Source of the DNA: Beroe forskalii
Lineage: Eukaryota; Ctenophora; Nuda; Beroida; Beroidae
Direction of reading: 5' to 3'
NCBI GenBank assembly: GCA_011033025.1
Contig: WFMF01000401.1
Location: 1 to 64,000, forward strand
Length of the DNA stretch: 64,000 bases
Under the pieces are notes generated by a model. The model ran no database searches. It saw nothing but the letters and a program-made list of their open reading frames with translations, and was not told where the DNA came from. Of the stretch, positions 9,982 through 23,500 are shown one piece after another; positions within the stretch are counted from its first letter, which is position 1; the number at the start of each line of letters is the position of its first letter. A program made the position numbers and the translations under genes.

Positions 9982-11900
9982 CTCGAGTTATCACCTTTTC
10001 AAAAAACCTTACCAAGTGATTCAGAATCTCATTGCGCACCCGTGAGTGAAATTTTGAAGTGATTTGAGCAAAATCAGCAACAAAATTTTTTAGAAAGTTT
10101 TGCCAAAAGTTATAACCCGAGTTATTACCTCCTAAAAATAATTTGAAATAATAAAATAAATTTTATAGGGCTATAACTCAACATATCACCTTTAGTAACG
10201 AATAAAACAGTCCAAAATTCCGAAAAAAGGTTATAACTCCAGTTATAACCCTATTTTTGAAAGATTGTTTGCTTTTTCTATTAATTTTCAGGTTATAACT
10301 TGAGTTATAACCCAGTTTGAAAGTAATTTTTCACATATTTAGGGTTCTCAATTTGAGAAATAAGAAATTGTAAGAATGTTTTAAGTACTATAATGTGCCT
10401 CTGTTGTATCAAAGATTCGTCTAGGAAATCTAAAAATACCTATTATAGTAATTTCAGAGTAGGTACTAACAGTATATGGAAGTTTTTGACGTGCTTTCGT
10501 GAGCATTGGTCAGCAATAATATAGAGAAGTATCGAGGTGAAACATTTCTTTTCAGTGCCAACAGTTCATTTTTGACAACTTGGAGTATGACATAGTTATG
10601 CATTTTCCAAATTATTTCCATTATTATGTCACCCATTTGTTTTAAAATTGAGTACCTGTAAACAATGCTGTAGTGATTGATGATTAGGGTACTATTGCTC
10701 TATTACTAAAATATTTTTTGCCTTATTTGGAATCTGCAAGTTAGGAAATTACTAATAGGAAATTCAAGGAGCCACGATTTCATTTCTACGATGAATGGAT
10801 GATTTGCTGATTTGGAGGATTTTTTTCTGATTTAATCAATTGGAATGACATATAGGTTGTAATAATAAGATGACCACAGTGGTATTAACCATGATCAGAA
10901 CCACATATCTGACCGAAAACACACGATTTTATCCCTATGGTTGTCAGTTTGTTAAATAAAATAAAATGTTAATTTCTGGCCATTCTTCACAAAAAACAAA
11001 GTAACAAGTAAAACTTGATAGATGTAAAGTGGTATTTTTGTGACTGATAAAAGGAATGTGTAAATCCTCAATAAAGCACGGAGTTTGCTCAAGACGTCAT
11101 GATGATATTGTTAATTTAGATGGTGTTTAGTGTTTCTACTTCCATACTTTCTGAATAGTTTGAAATATGTAATTTCAAGCAGACATGACATGTCAAAGCT
11201 TTATGCTAGTATGGTACATAGTACTACCGAAAAGTAGTTTGATGAACTCACACAAATAGCTAAATAGCAGCCACAATTTGAGTTGAAACTTAATACTTTA
11301 ATAAGGATTTTAGGGTACAAAATAATTGTGAACAGTATCATGAAAGGGGCTAAATGAAAATTAATAGGGCTTTCTTTTCTTAAAATCACTACAAAGGCGC
11401 TAAAAATCGTGAAATTTCGTAATGATGTCATTAAATTTCATGAAACTTTATAATTTTAGTGTTTTTGAAAATAAAATAAGAACCGAAGAAAATAACAAAA
11501 AAATGTCGTCTTCAAATATCAGTTTTTAAATAATTCAAGAACATTTTGATATCTTGAAATTATGGAATTTAAGGCAATAAGGTGATAACTCAATATAATA
11601 TGTGATAATACTGCTGTCTTTAGTAGGAGAAAAAAGTAATTCAAAAGGTTATAATTAGAGATATCACCTCTTCAAATCATTTTTAAAATTAAAGTTTCGA
11701 CCAAAGGTGATAACTGTCAACTTTTCAATTAATTAATTAATTGTAATTAATTGGGTGGACATCGGGAGGAGTGAAAACATTATCTGATCATACTACATTA
11801 TTACATACTATTCAAAAACCATAAGTTGAGAACATTTGACCATTAGTTTTGAAGAAAATTAGTTTTTTCGATTATCTCAAAACTATACTTTTCAAGTTAT
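9979..11900. repeat. Field of recurring palindromic dyads (GGTTATAACT / GGTGATAACT type)
   Basis: Variants of a dyad with half-site GGT(T/G)ATAACT recur near 9981, 10111, 10170, 10228, 10291, 11580, 11648, 11704 and 11888, several as near-complete palindromes with a GAGTTATAACC partner. Between 10330 and 11570 the DNA is plain AT-rich sequence with no gene seen. Confidence 0.6.
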
Positions 11901-12207
11901 CACCTTTTGATTTGAAGGTGAAAATGTTATAGGCTATAAGAGAAGTTCTGGTGACGTCATTTTCACGTCACTATGACGTCATCAACTTAGCGAAATTTTA
12001 TTTCTTTTTTAGCGACAATAGGTCGTTTTCGAGCGCATTTTTCACCAAGAAGGAAAGGAGATAGCTCAAAAATTTTGAAAAATCGTTAGTTGGAAATTTA
12101 ATGAGCTTTCAGAAAATCATATGGATCATTGGGCTATCTCGTTTTTTCATCGAGATATACGCGGTTTTCTAAGGTACGGTGAAAAATCAATTTCAAAATT
12201 ATAGGAT

Positions 12208-12340
12208 ATGGGGGTCCGAATAACGGGGGTCCGAATAACGGGGGTCCGAATAAAGGGGGTCCGAATAACGGGGTTCCGAATAACGGGGGTCCGAATAACG
12301 GGGGTCCGAATAACGGGGGTTCGAAAAACGGGGGTCCGGA
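12208..12340. repeat. 15-bp minisatellite (GGGGGTCCGAATAAC)n, left block
   Basis: About nine copies with small variants (AAAGGG, GGGTTCG). The open frame through it (repeating GVRIT) is a by-product of the 15-bp period, not a gene. The array is interrupted at 12341 by an LTR element and resumes at 14196. Confidence 0.95.
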
Positions 12341-12558
12341 TGTTGATATTCGTTTTTATTATTATTTTATATTATTATTCAGATTATTATATTTCCTCTT
12401 ATATCCCTTTACTTTGATATAGTTATTCCCCCGTGAATATAACTTTCCCTTATATCTGAATATAAACTCAACATACTCTTCCTTCCTAGGCTAGATGGTT
12501 CGTTACCCCTGAAAACTGTCTCTTCATTTGGGTTCTGGGTTCCACTATAAATATCTCA
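12341..12558 (+). repeat. 5' long terminal repeat of the TRIM-like element
   Basis: 218 bp, TG...CA ends, with ACTATAAATA near its 3' end as a TATA-like string. Matches the copy at 13978-14195. Confidence 0.9.
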
Positions 12559-13977
12559 TGGTAGCAGGAAGTGGTTACTAGCTTGTTCATCTCAGTGTAC
12601 TCAACGAAGTGTGCACAAGACACAATCTTGTGTTTGAGGACAACCTTGTGTTTGAGGACTCTACAAGTCATAGTACTGAAGAGCTTGTGTTCAGGGATAC
12701 TACAAACTGTAGAGGTGTCTTCTTGTAACTGGGTCTTGAGTAGTACGCACAACTGGAATCCTTGAAGGGTCTTGAACTACAATCAATTCCTATTAGAATT
12801 GATTGTATCCGCAGTTACTAACACCCTTTATTTCAGGAAGTTACTTGTCAAATTTCCACTGCTGCACAGTAATCACACACTCAGTTAGCTCACAGTTCTA
12901 GTAAGTACCGCTAATCACCGCACACTACCACATTTCACCTTGATCCAGGCTAATTGCTTAGTTAATTGAGGCTTTAGGGTAATTAAGAACTTAAATATCG
13001 TAGTGAGATTGCCGTCTATTAACAATGTGAATGAATTAGATCAGTGAATAATTAACAATGTTTTTGTGTATCAGTGATCATGAACAATATTACTGGACTG
13101 ATAAACTCTCGTAATTAATTACTTGGAAGCTACGTGCTTAACAGAACAATAAACTTTTCGCGATGGAAATTGTAATTTAAAGTCAAAATAGATCAAATCA
13201 ATAGTCATTAAATTGTATTTAAGTCAAAATAGATCAAATCATTTGTCATTCATTTGTGCCCGATTTTATCCGTATTTTAAAGATTGTTTGATAATAACCG
13301 TCCGTATGTGTGTTTCATGTCTGAAGAACACGTTTCATGATGCGTTGCCACTTTGGTACATTTAACGCAAATTTGTTGTGTTTGTGTACGGCGCAGTGCA
13401 TTCCACAGGTGCACATTCTTGCGCACAACATTCCTGCGTAGTGTTTTTTCGGATTTTAGTATTCGTACGGCGTGTTCTTCAAACATTGTTGATCCAGGAT
13501 TTTGGCTGTGTGCCATTACTAAAAGTACTAGCAAGATTTGCGTTGCGCGCACAGAAAGTAGTTATTTTTCAGTAATCTTGTGTAAATTTTAGACGCGCGC
13601 ACGTATAGTTTTATTTCCGAGAGTTCTGCTTTAATTTAAATTTGCGTATTAATTATTTCTGTCCGATTATTTCCGTTTTTAAAGACCGCAAATCATAATT
13701 TAGTTTTATTTATTATCAAGGGTTAAATGAGTCCGTTTTTTTAAATGATTGTAAGTATCTTCTAGAATTTGTATTGGTGAACCATCTAGTCTCAGTATTT
13801 AGTTGATAGTATTTGATTGTATTTAGTAGCTTCATGTAGTGTCTTCAGTATTGATAAATTAGTACAAATTGAAACAATTGTGTTGTAACAATGAAATTAT
13901 TTGTGTATTTTGAAATATGTTTGACAATTTATTATAAGTTTATATCTCAAAAAAATTTAGTCTGGGCGGGGAGAGTA

Positions 13978-14195
13978 TGTTGATATTCGTTTTTATTATT
14001 ATTTTATATTATTATTCAGATTATTATATTTCCTCTTATATCCCTTTACTTTGATATAGTTATTCCCCCGTGAATATAACTTTCCCTTATATCTGAATAT
14101 AAACTCAACATACTCTTCCTTCCTAGGCTAGATGGTTCGTTACCCCTGATAAAGATCTTTTCATTTGGGTTCTGGGTTCCACTATAAATATCTCA
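13978..14195 (+). repeat. 3' long terminal repeat of the TRIM-like element
   Basis: Second LTR; differs from the first mainly by GATAAAGATCTTTTC in place of GAAAACTGTCTCTTC after CGTTACCCCT. Followed by the CCGGA target duplication and the right half of the minisatellite. Confidence 0.9.
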
Positions 14196-14345
14196 CCGGA
14201 TAACGGAGGTCCGAATAACAGGGGTCCGAATAACGGGGGTCCGAATGACGGGAGTCCGAATAAATGGGGTCAGAATAACGGGGGTCCGAATAATGGCGGT
14301 CCGAATAACGGGGGTCCAAATAACGGGGGTCCGAATAACGGGGAA
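14196..14345. repeat. 15-bp minisatellite, right block
   Basis: Continuation of the (GGGGGTCCGAATAAC)n array beyond the LTR element, with more base changes than the left block. Confidence 0.95.
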
Positions 14346-14728
14346 ATATACGATGGACTAGTGAAGCACGTGAGTTCACGCGGACGTTTTGTAGAAATTA
14401 GGGGATTTGAAGAAATTGATATTTACACGGGATTTTCGAGTTGATTACGTTGAAATGAGTTTAAATACGACTATTGCACGTGAAATTAGAACTGGCTACT
14501 ATATTTCAGCACGCGAGTTCACGTGGACGATTTGTAGAAATTATGAAATATATCAATTCTAGTAATTCCAAGTTAGAATAACGTAGTTTTGGGCTTCGTA
14601 AGGGTGAGTTACTTGGGTTAGACTTTCGTGTGGGCAAGTAACGTGGGTTTGGACTACGTGAGGGCAAGTTACATGGGTTCAAACTGCGTTTGGGCAAGTT
14701 ACATGGGTTCAAACATAAATCTGTCAAG

Positions 14729-14881
14729 ATATCACCACCAAAACCGTTGGACGGTTGGTCTAGTAACCCCCCGCGGGTTTGGATGTGACAACGGAACCTG
14801 AAAAGGTCCAAAATGGACTGACCACATCCAAACCAGCGGGGGGTTACTAGACCAACCGTCCAACGGTTTTGGTGGTGATAT
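14729..14881. mobile_element. Palindromic MITE, about 153 bp
   Basis: Two arms of about 60 bp form an inverted repeat: ATATCACCACCAAAACCGTT (14729) against its complement ending at 14881. The arms continue through GGACGGTTGGTCTAGTAACC and a TTTGGATGTG core, and are separated by about 30 bp. A diverged relative lies at 41557-41713. The target duplication is not clear. Confidence 0.8.
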
Positions 14882-14929
14882 AATACGATGTAGTAGGGAT
14901 ATTCCGTATACGCTCAATCAACCGAACAA

Positions 14930-17900
14930 TGGCCTTTACTCGCTGAAATCCGTATTATTTACTACTTTAATAATAAACGGGATGTTAAGTCAAGACTATT
15001 CGAAATTGTTGCGAAATCTGAAAAGTAGATCATAACGTCCAGACAGTCACATTTCAGAAGTAATTGTAGAGAATCATGTTGGTGATTCCTGGGCCTGCAA
15101 TTAGTGCATATGGAGCACGAAAGATAACAAATTTATTTTGTGAGAAATGAATACTATTTGACAAAAAAGCTAAAGATACGAACAAATTACAAATACTTAG
15201 GCCTTTTAGAGTAAGGCCTTTTGGAGTAAGCAAAATCGACCAACCGCAACGCGTAGTATTTCTGAAGCCTTCAAAGCAACAAAATATTTTTCAAATCGTA
15301 CGAGAGACGTTGCGTATAACGCAAGGTACCCAACGCTTCTCCAACGTTCAAACTTTCGGACAATTAGCAACTGGAAAATCTGGCGACCACGACGGATCTC
15401 ATTGCATCCTTCAGAAGCTGTAAAAGATGCTTCTTATCCCCTCCTTGGCTGCAAGACACGCAGTTCTTATCGATCATATTATATAAGAACAAATGAGTTG
15501 GTGAAGGATGTATCTATATTTAATGTTTCAAATGAGAAGTGAAAGGCAGTGTCAGAGAGCCACGCATCAGGAGAGCTGACAACAAGTACTCCAGTGTTCC
15601 AAAAAATACTGAAACTATTGACACAAATGAAGTTATAATGAGTCTCGGCACGCACTTAAAGAGCAGTGTTTAAAACACACTCTCTCTCGTATATTAGGGT
15701 GGATATTGCGGAACAGAGCTTGACTTTTCAGCACGATTTAACACCAGAAGAATGCTCTCTGTAAGAGAGATATCTTTATCTCACCTCGTGATGGGGGGAA
15801 GCAACGCACGAACCAGCGTGGGAGGGTAGAACTATCAAATTAGCTGGAAATCAAATAACAAAACGTGAAGGACGCATTAGATACCTTTCCTGAATTGCTT
15901 TATCTTAATAAGTTTAATAAAGGGCAATTAAAGTCACACTAACTAAGTTAGCAACTCTCTCTCCCTCCCTGACACAGTAACACAAGACAAGGTTCTCAGA
16001 GCAAAGCAGTTTAAAAGCAAGAACAATAACCTCTCTCTTACGGACAAGTGCATCTGTAACATATATATAGGTATATATATATAATCACTCTCAGGACACA
16101 TATAAATATGTTATTATAGGGCATCCTCAGCGCCAAAGTGCGGAACACGCAGCTCCACGCTCGAGCAGTCACAGTGTGGCAGAGAGAACAGGCAGCTCTC
16201 CCTAACTAGCTCTCTTTCTACTTCTCTTTCTACCTCTCTTTCTAAGTCTCTTTCTAACTCTCTTTCTAACTCTCTTTCTACCTCTCTCACTCTCTTTCTA
16301 ACTCTCTTTCTACATCTCTTTCTCTTGGTTAGCGTGGACTTCATTTCGTGACTCCTCCACCGGACTCTTCCATCGGAGAAAGTATATAACGTTTGCGGAG
16401 TGAAAGGAGGGGTGAAAGGAGTTAAAGGCAGTGGAGGGGTGGCTCGCACACACGCATAACGAAAGCAGGTACTACTCGAACACATAACATATATTCCGAG
16501 CAGGGAGGACTGGTGTTACAGGAAGACTCAGGAAGCGAGGGAATATATGTTATATGTTGTTATATCAACCAAGCAGTGCGATGCCAGTAACTGGCTGATC
16601 GGGTTACTCCATCCTCTAAATTACTGGTTGTCAAGTCGGGGTGTGTCACGTGATATTACGAGTCATGTGACCCTCCTCCCAAGCAAGGGAGGAGAGAGAG
16701 GAGGGAAATATAGAGAGACTACCGGACACACCTCGATGACATGTGTGCACAAGCTCAATACCAGGGCAGTTAGACGGCTTGCTAGGAGAGGAGGAGGACA
16801 GGGCAAGCAGTGGACAAGTGTGTAATCGTTACGGGCGCTAATCAGAGCATTGTCTCTTAGGGGAGCCAATCAGAGCACAGGACGCAGGTCACGTGATTTA
16901 CAATCATTTGGGAAGGGGAGATAAGGGAATTTGATTAGACACTTACATTTCATCATCGATCTTAGGATTCCAGACTTGGGTTATAATATACAAAACACAG
17001 TGCACCTTTTCAATAAATAATCGTGGCTCCGCATCGGAATTTAACAGCTATATGAATATTATTTAACATTGTTACGATATCTCAAATACATATATTCAGA
17101 CTTCTTGCAAGGTAAATTAAATGTAAGGCACACCGGCCTCTTGACCCGCGTACTTGGTTGTGCTTGCGCTTTTGTGACCGGTATCACGTGAGGCATGATT
17201 CCTGATCACGTGACCCATGATTCTACGTCATGTGACCACTCACCGGGGTTTTCCTTGGCTTCCGACATAGCACTTGCTTTACTTCAAATTGTCTGAGAGT
17301 TTAGTTGTGTCGGTAGTTGTTTTGTCATGCAAATGCATTGTTGCGTTAGATAGTGTCGCCACTTTTGGGGAAGCATCGCAAAGAATCCGAAAGGAGAGAA
17401 TCACCAGACTGAGACTTGTGTGTGTGACGAAAAACACTTTAAAAGTGTCAGGTGATGGGAACGAAGCAAATGTTTCAGGATACTTGGGAACATTTTATAA
17501 TTAGCTTGTTTACAGGGACTGGTACTGAAGTACTAACAAGGGTGATGCACCAAACCTTGAGACACATTTAAAAACTTTCCGTCAACTGGCACGACCTTTC
17601 ACAGTCCGAGATACCATCGTATTAAAATTTATCATTTACTAATATCCCGCAATTGAACGATTAATGATAAATACTGGATCAAATATCTAAAATATTTCAC
17701 CGTCGTCTACCGTGACAATTAGGCGAGCCTTGTCGACCAAGTATGTGAAAAGTATACGGGAAAAAACTTAACGCACTCTTGACAGTACAGAGTAATTGTC
17801 AAAAACAATCTAAGACTGATATTAAGACTAGCAACAAACGGTACGTCAAGTTTATTGATAAGCTAGATAAAAGGATAGATAAGCAAGATGTCAAAAGATA

Positions 17901-18430
17901 AGAAATCTACAAACTTCCCCTCGTAAAAATAATCTGGTCGAGTAAAAGCGTATTTGATTTGAAAAGGCATGTTCTCGGGACTAGGATTCATGGGGAAAAA
18001 AAATCAAAAATCAGGCACAGACGGATATAAGGATTTATCAAATCGTTTGCCGAAGTACTGAAGGACATAACATCCAAGAAGGGATGGAAATCTAAAATGC
18101 AGAAAATCAGTAGTTTACATCGGTGAAACATATACTAGTCTTTGTTACATTTAATTAAACGATAATTAATTGGACCAAACGAAAAGTTAGCTGAGTGAAT
18201 CGGTAGACCCATTGTTGCGCAATGCTCCATCACAAAACAAGCAATCACCGCAAACACAAGAGGGGGCCATTTATAGTCCTTTATAAAACCAGAGAGGAGT
18301 TTTCTAACCTTTGTTCAACACAAAAACAATTGAGAATACCCCGCCCCGCAATTTACACTCTAGTACACTCTAGAAAAAGTGCCACTTTTTATGTTCTATT
18401 TTATCTACCATTACTGCAAACATATGTTTA
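14930..18430. other. Gene-free region with a pyrimidine-rich repeat
   Basis: No supportable gene. 16195-16325 is a degenerate (TCTCTTTCTAAC)n repeat that makes a spurious arginine/glutamate-rich frame on the minus strand. Several TCACGTGA palindromes occur at 16620-17210. Confidence 0.5.
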
Positions 18431-18431
18431 G

Positions 18432-20049
18432 TGAAATCCCTGTGTTTCTAAGTTACTCTGATCGCGAGAAATCGCACCTTTATGTTATGGCGCGATGACG
18501 TCACGTGGGCACATCACCGCAACAAACGCTATCAGATACGCTATGTGAAAGGTAATATATGTGTTTTTCCTGCCGAAAGTTTTGTGTATTTTTGTTTTTC
18601 ATTATTGAAATGAAACTTTCTCTCAACCCATGATGTAATGTAAGTACTTATTAACACAAGCAATAAAGAGGTAACAGGATTCAGGGTAGAAAAAAAGGCA
18701 CCTGAATATATGTCACAACTCACAATACTGAATAATATTGTATTTTACATCCTGTATTGCACGTATGATCATGATTCATGTTAACTTTTAAATAAATATC
18801 TGTGGACACAGTGAATGTGTAAATGTAGATCACAGGAATGATACTGTAGTACCACTCACGCTTAGTAATTCAGCTTTCACAACACCCATAAATGTATCTG
18901 ACAGTAATTTATGGCACTTTAATAGAGTTTATACAAAAAACCACAACACAATGTCAACTATGATTAAACTGTGATGATGACCTATAAGCTATTGTTGTAA
19001 GTAAGCAGGTAAAATAGTATAATGATTTCTGAAAGCTGCGACGGTCACTCCCTTTCAAGCTGCTCAAAAGAAGATAAACCTGACAACTTTACAAGATTCA
19101 AATGGCTCAAATATTATAGCAGGAAGTGAGTTTGAAGATAGGACAGCAAGGAACACGGCAGTACTAACTACTGGTTGCTACGACAATATTATTAGATTCA
19201 AGTCTCAACCAAGGGCAAGCTGCTGACGAAAAGCCGGCTTCAGTTGATCAGTTGGATATGAATGTTAAAACGACAGTTCAGAGAATGAGGGGACTAACAC
19301 AAGTGTAAGAAACAGTAAAGACAATCTTCCGACGATCTTCCGCCTGAAGATGGCTACTGTTGTCGTGTCAGCGATTCTTACCACATTTTTATGGGCTAGA
19401 ATCCTACAACAGACACTAAGCTTTATTTAGACGTGGTAGAAAAACAGGGCAATTTGATAGTACTACGATTCTCACAGTAAAGGTAGTGCACATACATGAC
19501 CAAAGGGCAGAGATGGACAATAAAGGTATTTCCATACAATCAAATTTTTGCTTTTCTGATATATTGTCAGTCTACACTACTATGCACTGTTGGATGAAAA
19601 TTTATCAGAAAAACAAAAACATTGTTGAATGATGAATCTACGGTACATATTATGACTCGATAGGTAGGTACAGTCTACACATATCATGATTCAAGAAGTA
19701 TACTATATAGCGTGTAATCATTTTGCAACTAAATATGTGTGTAATACTAATCATAATGATTGGTCAATATTACTCTTTTCTTGCATACGACTACTTGAAA
19801 TTTATAGTTCAATACAATTGCAAACATTGAAGAAAACAAAATTTTAAACGATCAACTGAAATTCCGACAGTTGTACCCAATTTAACACCTCTATACTTCT
19901 ATATTATATCAGCACAATACATAGATTTCACACGTATTGTAACGCTGCGCGGCAACCTGTTGTGCCCACGTGACGTCATCGCGCTGAAATCTATAAACCG
20001 CAATAACTCGCGACCTAATTGAGATAGAGGCATGGGGATTTCACCATTG
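18432..20049. mobile_element. Non-autonomous inverted-repeat element, about 1.6 kb
   Basis: GTGAAATCCC at the left (18432) is mirrored by GGGATTTCAC ending near 20049. About 60 bp inward, GCGCGATGACGTCACGTGGG (18489-18508) is mirrored by its exact complement near 19964-19983. The arms are diverged elsewhere over about 100 bp. No transposase frame. The inner arm order resembles that of the TTAA-flanked element at 44617-46386. Outer boundaries and target duplication are uncertain. Confidence 0.6.
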
Positions 20050-20326
20050 TATAACATGCAACGTGAGAAGTGATAAAATAATAACCATTTTAATTTTCTT
20101 AAAAGTCAATTCTATAGTGAACTACCCCTTTATTAAGTGTACGAAAAGTAGCGGTATTTATTACTTGAGTGATATCATTAGGAGGGTTCAGACTTTCAAA
20201 GGGGGTGAGAAACACAATCTGTATAAACTAAAATTAAACACAATAGCTGATGACGTCAAAAAGTCTATTTTAGTTGCATCAGAGAGTAGAACGAATGGAT
20301 ATCGGCGAATATTATAGTGTTAGAGA

Positions 20327-20490
20327 ACAGATATGGAACAGATATGGAAATAACAGACATGGAAATAACAGATATGGAAATAACATAATATATGGAAATA
20401 CCAGATATGGAAATAACAGATATGGAAGTAACAGAAATGGAAATAACAGATATGTTAATAACAGATATGGAAATAACAGTTATGGAAATG
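20327..20490. repeat. 15-bp minisatellite (ATATGGAAATAACAG)n
   Basis: About ten imperfect copies. The frame reading NNRYG repeats is a by-product of the 15-bp period. Confidence 0.9.
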
Positions 20491-20539
20491 AAGAACGGAT
20501 ATCCGTTTTAATTCTGATACTATATTCGCGGATATAGCA

Positions 20540-23500
20540 TCAGAATAACGTGATTTCCACATGGAATAGGAGATGTTCCTTTTAATCGAAAATAATTACC
20601 TTGAGCAATTAGAACCACATTTACGCGAGTCTTTCCGGTACATTGAAAAAGTATATTCTAAAACGTCGCTTCAACCAAAAAAGAAACTCTTGACAGATAG
20701 GTTCAGTATATAAAACAAGAACAATCGCAGAACTCCCAGGCTAAGCAGATTACTTGTCCTTGGTAGCTCGATATGCATCACTAGGATAGGTTGCCGAGTA
20801 AAAGCTGTTATTTTAACACCCGCAAGAAATTTAGAAAAACGTCCGAGAGAGAGAGAGAGACTTGTCAAGAGAGATATACCCCGTCAAATTAAATGATTAT
20901 ATGCAATATATTTGAGTAGCAAATGAAAATATTCATTATGTAGCGTGAACGAGTAACACGGGATTCACAGTGTCAAATCAACGCTGAGAGATAGAGAGAT
21001 AATTTGCTTTTTGAACAGCATATATCGATATGTCAAACACCAAGACGTGTCATACGACGATTGAACGGACAGGCAGGATAAATATTAAATAGGTAGTCAA
21101 ATCGTCATCAGCAACTCACTCTAAACCGTGATAATGACGTCACTTGTGAGCTACCAAGACTTCACTTGGCACAGAGGAATGTGAGCTATTTGGGGGGGAA
21201 GCAAGCAGCACGCCACAGAATGAACCGAACACCACCCCACTCCGCTTATAAACGTGTGGGTGAAAGGCGAGAGAAGACAGGCTAAAGGGTCGTACGCGGA
21301 GTGGTGGCGTGTAAACCTCACTAATTAACAGTGTTAAACTCTGATAATGACGTCATCCTGGGAAACCTACCACTCAGAGGGTGCATAATCCGTGTTCATA
21401 TCCAGTTAGGTAATAATACCCTCCCTGAAGCCTCTTATCAGGCCGTGTATTGGGTGTCAGGAAAGCGAATTAGCCGGCCACCCGACAAGCAGATATGAAG
21501 CAAGTGACAGGGTCACATAATCACAGCAGAATACAAGTGACAGGGTCACATAGCAGATGAGAACACAAGTCTGAGTGACAGGTTGTGAAAGCAGGTAATG
21601 TAAGCAGATTAAACCGGAGAGAATGACTGGGAGAGTGGGAATAAAGCTGGATTTAAAAGGGAGCACAGCTCGAGGGGTACTGGGGGACACACACACACTG
21701 GATCTAACATAATTATAATTAACGTAATTATTTGATCTGTCAAAGGGAACTTCATGCACTTCAGTGTCTTTCAAAGCTCGTTAATTGGAATATCAGCGAC
21801 ACTCTGACGTTCAAAATGGCCTCCGAGAACAATTAAAACCCCTGCGTTACCTATAGAATATATTCCACAGGGCATTCAACAGTTCAAGCAAAGTTAATAT
21901 TATCATTATTATCCGAGGCAGGACAGCCAATTCACACGACAGTGCACGCGCAGTACCCAGCCTACTCTGAAATATACTAGGTGATGACGTCATCAACTCA
22001 CCACTCTAAACCATGATCATGACGTCACTCTCAACCGCCCAAGACATAACTTGCTCGGTGCAGTTATCAAGTGCAACAATGGGCTGCAGTTGCAATTATA
22101 AGGCAGTCTTTGACAACAAAACCATTTAAACTGTTTGTATGCGCTCGCTCGCTCTCTCTCTCTCTTGAGATGGCGATTGTTGTTTCATATTTTAAAAGAG
22201 AGTTGATGAACGATGGTCTTTACAGTTGGTGTGATGAAATTAAAGTTTAGAAGTTTAGAACCTGACACAGAAAGGTTTTGTTTGTTATAACGACAAAAAG
22301 ATGGTAATTTTAAATTATAACAAAAAAGTGCTTTAGAAAAGCATCGCAATTACAGACTTATATAATGAGCGGATGAAAGTAATTAAAGAAAGATGAACGG
22401 TCTAAAAATATATTTTAATTATTTAATGACAAATTTCATTGTTTGAAATGATAACTTTAACACGATCAAGCTTGATAAAGCTAAATGATAGAATATTTTT
22501 GATCTTTTGATAATTTGATAAATATGACGAACTTATTTATCTCTTATATAACTCGATGTTAATTGAACGGAAAAGAAAAGGTCAGTATTATCAGCTTTCG
22601 ACTATAATTTCACCACACTAATGCAAGACGCATCTAGATTAAGACATTTTCCTAGATTTTCAGTCTCCCGAACTGGTTGCCAGAGGGATATCACATCTTG
22701 TGGTTCTACCTATTTAGTCTCACATTTGGTGCTATCACCTATTAGTGACACATTTTGTGTTACCACCTATCATGCGGTACCACCTATCAAACTCCAGAAT
22801 GAAAGCTGCAATAACTCAATAATAATTTAACATTTACAAAGCAAGACTTAGGAGCAAGTAGCATTTACTTCTTGCGCAATCACACAAACAGAAAACACAC
22901 TACAAAACTCAACTGGAGACTAAACGTTTAGATCATAATATCTCTCCCTCTCTTGTGACTAACAACACTCAAATCAAGATCATATGGTGGCTGCTGTGCG
23001 AACGAAAAGAAGAAGATTTACTCGCAAAAATAATTATAACGCTACTGAAGTACGTTAAATATTAAAGAAATTTTCATTTTTCAAACATGCATGGATGCAT
23101 TTAGGTAAGTGCTTTTCAAAGAAAAGCTATCATAGCCTCATGAGATTAGTGCGCGGAGTAAAAACTAGCGAGTCTGGTAAAATTCGCGGGGTGACGTCAT
23201 CAAATTGCTACTTGAAGCATGGGGAATGACGGAACTCCGAATCACTTGCTGTTGCTTCGTGGCTCAGAACTTTAGAACCAGCCGGTTTGGATGCGAAATT
23301 AAATAATTAAAGTTGTGTTTTCAAAGTTATTTTACGAATCAAAACACGGCTAGTTTGGTGTACCTAGAAATGGTGTGTTAGCTGCGTAGACATTTCAAGA
23401 ACACGCAGCACTAGAACACCATGAGGAGGACAGTATAGAGTTTAGAGGAGGATTAAATAATCAAAAATAAAATGAGTTCAAATATTGATCGAAATACGTG

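Larger units (their letters stand above)
12341..14195 (+). mobile_element. Non-autonomous LTR retrotransposon (TRIM-like), 1,855 bp
   Basis: Two near-identical 218-bp LTRs (12341-12558 and 13978-14195), each starting TGTTGATATT and ending AAATATCTCA (TG...CA), flank a 1.4-kb interior. The 5-bp sequence CCGGA lies directly outside both ends (12336-12340, 14196-14200), a target duplication within the minisatellite. Immediately after the 5' LTR is TGGTAGCAGG (12559), whose first nine bases are complementary to the 3' end of animal initiator tRNA-Met, the expected primer-binding site. A purine-rich tract (GGGCGGGGAGAG, about 13964-13975) precedes the 3' LTR. The interior has no gag, protease or reverse-transcriptase frame, so mobility would depend on another element. 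The LTRs differ by a small rearrangement near 12511/14149. Confidence 0.9.

Noticed and set aside
12208..12417. Frame with repeated GVRIT
   Set aside because: Generated by the 15-bp minisatellite.
16114..16485. 123-codon Arg/Glu-rich frame on the minus strand
   Set aside because: Produced by the (TCTCTTTCTAAC)n repeat; flanks show no coding character.
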